Source: Rhizobium rhizogenes (lineage in GTDB: Bacteria; Pseudomonadota; Alphaproteobacteria; Rhizobiales; Rhizobiaceae). Taken from it: a stretch of DNA of 64,000 nt. The translations under genes and the position numbers were made by a program. Shown one piece after another: positions 60,198 through 64,000 of this stretch (positions are counted from its first letter, which is position 1; each line of letters starts with the position of its first letter). The notes beneath the pieces are model-generated. The model was not told where the DNA came from and searched no databases. It saw only the letters and a list, made by a program, of their open reading frames with translations. Location: the NCBI RefSeq assembly GCF_002005205.3, contig NZ_CP019701.2, forward strand, positions 2,404,501 through 2,468,500, in the 5' to 3' direction.

Positions 60198-60918
60198 CCC
60201 TTCCAGGCAACAGAAAGAACAACCTTCGCTGCTCATCGTCCTGCATCAGGAACGTTCCACGCCCGGCCGCGTCGGCCAGATGCTGGTGGAAAAGGGGTAT
60301 CGTCTGGATATAAGGCGGCCCGCACTCGGCGACGACCTGCCGCAAACGCTCGAGAAACACGCGGGCACCATCATCTTTGGCGGCCCGATGAGCGCCAACG
60401 ATTCTCATGACTACGTCAAAGCCGAAATCGACTGGCTGAAGGTGCCGCTGAAGGAGAACAAGCCTTTTCTCGGCATCTGTCTCGGCGCGCAGATGCTGTC
60501 CAAACATCTGGGCGGCAAGGTCGAGGCCGACAGGGAGGGCAAGGTGGAAATCGGCTGGTATCCGCTCCATCCCACCGAACATGGGCGGCTTCTGATGCCA
60601 CACTGGCCGAAGATGGTCTATCATTTCCACCGCGAAGGCTTCGATTTGCCGCACGGAGCCGAACTTCTGGCCTCGGGCGAAACCTATCCCAATCAGGCCT
60701 ATCGCTATGGAAAAAATGCCTGGGGCCTGCAGTTTCACGCAGAACTGACCCGCGCCATGATGCACAGCTGGGTGGTTCGCGGCGCGCAGCGTTTCGGCAT
60801 GCCCAATGCGCAGGTCGGCAGCCAGCATCTGGAAGGCCGCATGCTGTTCGACACACCGCTCAGGGCATGGCTCGGCAATTTTCTCGATCTGGTTTTTGAG
60901 GGCAAGGCGCAGCGCTGA
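60187..60918 (+). CDS. Class I glutamine amidotransferase-like protein
   Basis: The 243-residue protein has the complete triad: Cys98 in FLGICLGAQMLSKHLGG, and His184 and Glu186 in WGLQFHAELT. The oxyanion region is IIFGGPMSAND. It looks like the stand-alone GMP-synthase-like amidotransferase group, which includes gamma-glutamyl-peptide hydrolases; the substrate is unknown. The ATG at 60187 lies inside the end of the TerB gene; upstream open frame is excluded. It is the last gene of the rightward hem run. Confidence 0.9.
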   Translation: MLFDPSRQQKEQPSLLIVLHQERSTPGRVGQMLVEKGYRLDIRRPALGDDLPQTLEKHAGTIIFGGPMSANDSHDYVKAEIDWLKVPLKENKPFLGICLGAQMLSKHLGGKVEADREGKVEIGWYPLHPTEHGRLLMPHWPKMVYHFHREGFDLPHGAELLASGETYPNQAYRYGKNAWGLQFHAELTRAMMHSWVVRGAQRFGMPNAQVGSQHLEGRMLFDTPLRAWLGNFLDLVFEGKAQR

Positions 60919-60937
60919 AGCCCGTCGCCGTCAGCGC
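60912..60937. other. Hairpin spanning two convergent stop codons
   Basis: GCGCTGA (60912-60918) and TCAGCGC (60931-60937) are exact reverse complements. Each arm contains the stop codon of one of the two convergent genes. No T-run follows, so termination strength is uncertain. Confidence 0.45.
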
Positions 60938-62163
60938 GGCGCGTCCAGATTGTCGATCTTGCGCAGCTTGGAGAAACCGAGCGCCCAGATGACCGCCACA
61001 GCAAGCGTACCGGCTCCGCCGATGACGACTGCCGGAACGGCCCCCACGACATGAGCCATGGTGCCGGCACGGAACTCGCCCAGCTCATTGGAGGCTCCGA
61101 CGAACACCATGTTCACCGCATTCACACGCCCGCGCACCTCATCCGGCGTCCAGAGCGCAATCAGGGTTTCGCGCACATACACCGACACCATGTCTGACGC
61201 GCCCATGACCACCAGCGCCGCGATGGACAGCCAGGCCGTTTCCGAAAGCCCGAACACCACGGTGGAAATGCCGAAGAGACCGACACCGACGAACATCAGC
61301 AGGCCGGCATGATGGCGGATGGGCTTAAACGCCAGAATGACCGCAACGGTGATGGCCCCGATGCCGGGTGCGGCGCGCAGAAGCCCGAGCCCCCATGGCC
61401 CCAGCGTCAGCACCTCCTTCGCGAAAATAGGCATCAACGCAACGGCGCCACCCAGCAGGACCGCAAAAAGATCGAGCGAGATCGCACCGAGGACGATTTT
61501 TTCCTGCGAGATGAACTTGAACCCGGCGAGCATGGTTTCAAGGCTGATGGCTTTCGCCGGGCCGCGCTGTTCCGGCTTGCGGATTGTCACCGCCAGTATC
61601 GCCGATACGATAAAGAGCACGAATGCCACGCTATAGGCGACAGAAGCGCCAAGGCCATAAAGCAAGCCACCGGCAACGGGGCCGAGAATGGATGCCATCT
61701 GCCAGGAAGAGGAATTCCAGGCGATCGCGTTCGGCAAATCCTCGACAGGCACGAGATTGGGCGCCAGCGACTGAACCGCCGGCCCCATGAAGGCCCGCTC
61801 AATGCCAAAGACGACGAGAATGGCGAAGACCGGCCAGGGGGAAAAACGGTGCGCCAACGTAAGACCCAGAAGAGCCACGGCACACAGCGCGGCGATCAGC
61901 AGACATATGGCCATGATGCGCCGGCGATTGTGCCGATCGGCAACCGTTCCGGTGACGAGGATCAGAAGCAGCGATGGCAGGAACTGGAAAAGGCCGATCA
62001 GGCCGAGATAAAAGGCATTGCCGGTCACCTCATACATCTGCCAGCCAACGGAGACGCTGACGATCTGGATGGCGAAGGCCGAGAAAAACCGGGCGCTGAA
62101 GAAACGGCGATAGGAACTATGCCGGAATGCGCCGAAACGGTTTTCGGCAGAAGGCAGGGACAT
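60931..62163 (-). CDS. MFS transporter, EntS/MFS_3-like exporter
   Basis: The protein of about 410 residues has roughly 12 membrane helices. The family segments are FRHSSYRRFFSARFFSAFA at the start, VGWQMYEVTGNAFYLGLIG, and the loop motif GTVADRHNRRRIM near residue 75. It resembles the enterobactin-exporter-like group used for drug or siderophore efflux; the substrate is unknown. The ATG at 62163 (MSLPSAENRFGAF) is used; the frame is open to 62256 without membrane-protein features. Confidence 0.88.
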   Translation of the reverse strand: MSLPSAENRFGAFRHSSYRRFFSARFFSAFAIQIVSVSVGWQMYEVTGNAFYLGLIGLFQFLPSLLLILVTGTVADRHNRRRIMAICLLIAALCAVALLGLTLAHRFSPWPVFAILVVFGIERAFMGPAVQSLAPNLVPVEDLPNAIAWNSSSWQMASILGPVAGGLLYGLGASVAYSVAFVLFIVSAILAVTIRKPEQRGPAKAISLETMLAGFKFISQEKIVLGAISLDLFAVLLGGAVALMPIFAKEVLTLGPWGLGLLRAAPGIGAITVAVILAFKPIRHHAGLLMFVGVGLFGISTVVFGLSETAWLSIAALVVMGASDMVSVYVRETLIALWTPDEVRGRVNAVNMVFVGASNELGEFRAGTMAHVVGAVPAVVIGGAGTLAVAVIWALGFSKLRKIDNLDAPR

Positions 62164-62300
62164 CGGCTGGGTGCTCGCGAGACAATATGAGATGTTTGCA
62201 ATAGAGCGATATGACAAGAATCGCCAGCCATATTGGCGCAACACTTGCCGGTTCACGCGTCAATGTCTAAATGTCTTGCAACCAAGATACGGAGATATTG

Positions 62301-62591
62301 ATGCTTGCCCTGTTTCAGACCATCGATCTGGCCTTGAACCTCTACACCTGGGTGCTGATCGCCAGCGCCATTTTTTCCTGGCTTTATGCCTTCAACGTCA
62401 TCAATTCCCGCAACCAGTTCGTGAATGCCATCGGCAGCTTTCTGTTCAATGTCACGGAACCGGTTCTGCGCCCCATCCGCCGCATTCTGCCCAATCTCGG
62501 CGGTATCGATATTTCGCCGATCATCGTGCTCCTGATCATCTTCTTCATCCGCTCCTTCATGTGGAATACGCTTTACCCGATGGTCGCGTGA
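62301..62591 (+). CDS. YggT family membrane protein
   Basis: The 96-residue protein has two membrane helices, with the YggT pattern [20 protein letters not shown], then a conserved loop [19 protein letters not shown] and a second helix [17 protein letters not shown]. Its role may be in osmotic or division-site integrity; it is not settled. The ATG at 62301 follows GGAGA; codons upstream to 62271 are excluded. It overlaps the next gene by 4 bases. Confidence 0.93.
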   Translation: MLALFQTIDLALNLYTWVLIASAIFSWLYAFNVINSRNQFVNAIGSFLFNVTEPVLRPIRRILPNLGGIDISPIIVLLIIFFIRSFMWNTLYPMVA

Positions 62592-62899
62592 GCGGTTGCT
62601 GGCAGAAGCACAGCGGTCATATCCGCCTGTCCGTTCGCCTCACCCCGAATGGCGGGCGGGACGCCATTGACGGCGTGGAACAGGATGCGGACAGGAATAG
62701 CCATCTGAAAGCCCGTGTCAGCGCCGTGCCGGAAGGCGGCAAGGCAAACAAGGCCCTTATTGTTTTGCTGGCGAAAAAACTTGGGCTACCCAAATCCTCC
62801 ATCGGCTTCGTTTCAGGCGAAACAGCACGCAAAAAAATCCTCCGGATCGATACCGACCCGGAGGATTTTGAAGAGCTGTTTAAAAAGCTCGAAAACTAG
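62588..62899 (+). CDS. DUF167 (YggU) family protein
   Basis: The 103-residue protein starts with GTG in a GTGA overlap with the yggT stop. Family segments are [44 protein letters not shown] near residue 44 and [16 protein letters not shown]. The function is unknown. yggT-DUF167 is a conserved pair. It ends 1 base before the convergent ppa stop. Confidence 0.93.
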   Translation: MSGCWQKHSGHIRLSVRLTPNGGRDAIDGVEQDADRNSHLKARVSAVPEGGKANKALIVLLAKKLGLPKSSIGFVSGETARKKILRIDTDPEDFEELFKKLEN

Positions 62900-62900
62900 A

Positions 62901-63434
62901 TCAGCCCTGCGCCTTGTAGCGCTCGATGGCTTCGACGATCAGCTTCTTGGCGACGTCGACATCCTGCCAGCCGCCCATCTTCACCCACTTGCCGGGTTCC
63001 AGATCCTTGTAGTGCTCGAAGAAATGCTCGATCTGCTTCAGCGTGATTTCCGGCAGGTCGGTGTAATTATTGACCTTGTCGTAGCGGCGCGTCAGCTTCG
63101 GAACCGGCACGGCGAGAATCTTCTCGTCCTTGCCGCCATCATCTTCCATGATCATCACGCCGATGGGGCGGACATTGATCACACAGCCGGGAACCAGCGG
63201 GCGGGTGTTGCAGATGAGAACGTCGATCGGATCACCATCGTCCGACAGGGTATGCGGCACGAAACCATAGTTACCCGGATAGGTCATCGGCGTGTAGAGG
63301 AAGCGATCGACGATCAGCGCACCGGCATCCTTGTCCATCTCGTACTTGATCGGATGGCCACCGACCGGCACTTCAACGATAACATTTACGTCTTCCGGCG
63401 GATTCTTGCCTACGGAAATTGCATCGATACGCAT
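62901..63434 (-). CDS. ppa: Inorganic pyrophosphatase
   Basis: The 177-residue family I enzyme hydrolyses pyrophosphate and drives biosynthetic reactions. It has [20 protein letters not shown] near residue 29, [12 protein letters not shown] near residue 53, the metal-binding signature [10 protein letters not shown] near residue 66 and [12 protein letters not shown] near residue 98. Length and motif order are normal. It is convergent with the DUF167 gene, with no room for a separate terminator. Confidence 0.97.
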   Translation of the reverse strand: MRIDAISVGKNPPEDVNVIVEVPVGGHPIKYEMDKDAGALIVDRFLYTPMTYPGNYGFVPHTLSDDGDPIDVLICNTRPLVPGCVINVRPIGVMIMEDDGGKDEKILAVPVPKLTRRYDKVNNYTDLPEITLKQIEHFFEHYKDLEPGKWVKMGGWQDVDVAKKLIVEAIERYKAQG

Positions 63435-63600
63435 TCGCTTCCCTCATTCGACGGGTTGGATTTGGTTTTCGATACTGGGAAAGTCGCCGCATTGCAACAT
63501 GGCTTTGGGCGGATAAGGCAGAATGCAGGATTTGAGGCTATCGCAATTGCGCATGGCCGCCACGAAAAGAAAACGGCGTGAAATCCACCGGGCGCGCTCG

Positions 63601-64000
63601 TCAGTTCCAGACAAAACCGACCTTGCGCAGCGAAGTGCCGTCGAAATCCTCCATGCCCTCGGCAATATCGCGGCCGCCATGCGAGCGGAAAAACCGATTG
63701 GCGACATCGCTGTCCTCGAGGCACCAGACAACAATGCCGTTGCAGCCAAGTGAGGTCAGCAGCCTGCGCGCTTCCGTGAACAGCAGCGAGCCAAGACCTA
63801 TACCCTGATATTCCGGGCGAAGATAAAGTTCGTAGATCTCGCCGTCATGCGGCAGCCCACGCGCCCGGCTGAGGCCCAGCGTCGCGTATCCGGCGACCAC
63901 ACCGGCCACCTCCACCACCAGCATGGTTGCGGAACCCTTGGTCGCCTTCTTCCACCAAATCTCGCCACGACGCTCCAGCATCTGCGTCAACGGCCTGTGC
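63601..64000 (-). CDS. GNAT family N-acetyltransferase (5' end beyond the window)
   Basis: About 133 codons are visible. The acetyl-CoA-binding core is YLRPEYQGIGLGSLLFTEA (Q/R-x-x-G-x-G/A), after VVEVAGVVAGYATLG, and the C-terminus has CLEDSDVANRFFRSHGG and ends KVGFVWN. The reading frame stays open to the last base (HRPLTQMLERRG...), so the N-terminus is cut off by the window edge. The substrate is unknown. Confidence 0.87.
   Translation of the reverse strand, partial: HRPLTQMLERRGEIWWKKATKGSATMLVVEVAGVVAGYATLGLSRARGLPHDGEIYELYLRPEYQGIGLGSLLFTEARRLLTSLGCNGIVVWCLEDSDVANRFFRSHGGRDIAEGMEDFDGTSLRKVGFVWN

Overview
The window looks like chromosomal core DNA of a Rhizobiaceae alphaproteobacterium, most likely Agrobacterium (biovar 1, tumefaciens/fabrum group). 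The evidence is the high GC content with GC-rich third codon positions, 5-aminolevulinate synthase (HemA) for haem synthesis, an F1-only atpHAGDC cluster, mdh-sucCDAB gene order, an Omp19-type lipoprotein, and a Mic60-like gene beside hemCD. I see no rRNA, tRNA, CRISPR array, insertion sequence or prophage.

Layout. 1-7366: an amino-sugar utilisation cluster. ABC importer genes and a Gfo/Idh dehydrogenase run leftwards; a GntR regulator, a SIS-domain deaminase/isomerase, nagA and a ROK kinase run rightwards. 7373-12618: a flavin monooxygenase, a PAP2 phosphatase, dxr, hemA and a glycine-zipper lipoprotein; the hemA/lipoprotein gap holds a textbook FNR-type promoter and an EcfG-type stress promoter. 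12794-18925: tamA-tamB. 19093-21676: cheW and a soluble PAS-PAS chemoreceptor. 21720-27901: fdhD and the F1 ATP synthase genes. 28163-34194: a small membrane protein, priA, xerC, a TraB/GumN protein, a DUF2867 protein and a cytochrome b561.

34403-50529 is an energy-metabolism block read leftwards. It holds sdhCDAB with one foreign-looking secreted-protein gene between sdhA and sdhB, an Omp19-like lipoprotein, zapE, mdh-sucCDAB, and lpd after MAPEG and LysE genes. Together these encode most of the lower TCA cycle (2-oxoglutarate to oxaloacetate, except fumarase). 50836-54800: a small secreted protein, a METTL20-like methyltransferase, EVE and YciI proteins, gpsA and tsaD. 54874-60918: hemC, hemD, a Mic60-like protein, hemY, a TerB protein and a glutamine amidotransferase in one rightward run. 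60931-64000: an MFS exporter, YggT and DUF167 proteins, ppa and a GNAT acetyltransferase cut by the window edge.

Most of the window is ordinary housekeeping DNA. The less ordinary signals are in the control regions and small genes: the hemA FNR promoter, the EcfG promoter, perfect dyads upstream of mdh, of the chemoreceptor and in the nag divergent region, and the interrupted sdh operon. No clearly new multi-gene system was found. Coordinates, motif spacings and start sites were read by eye; family assignments come from recognised motifs, not database searches.
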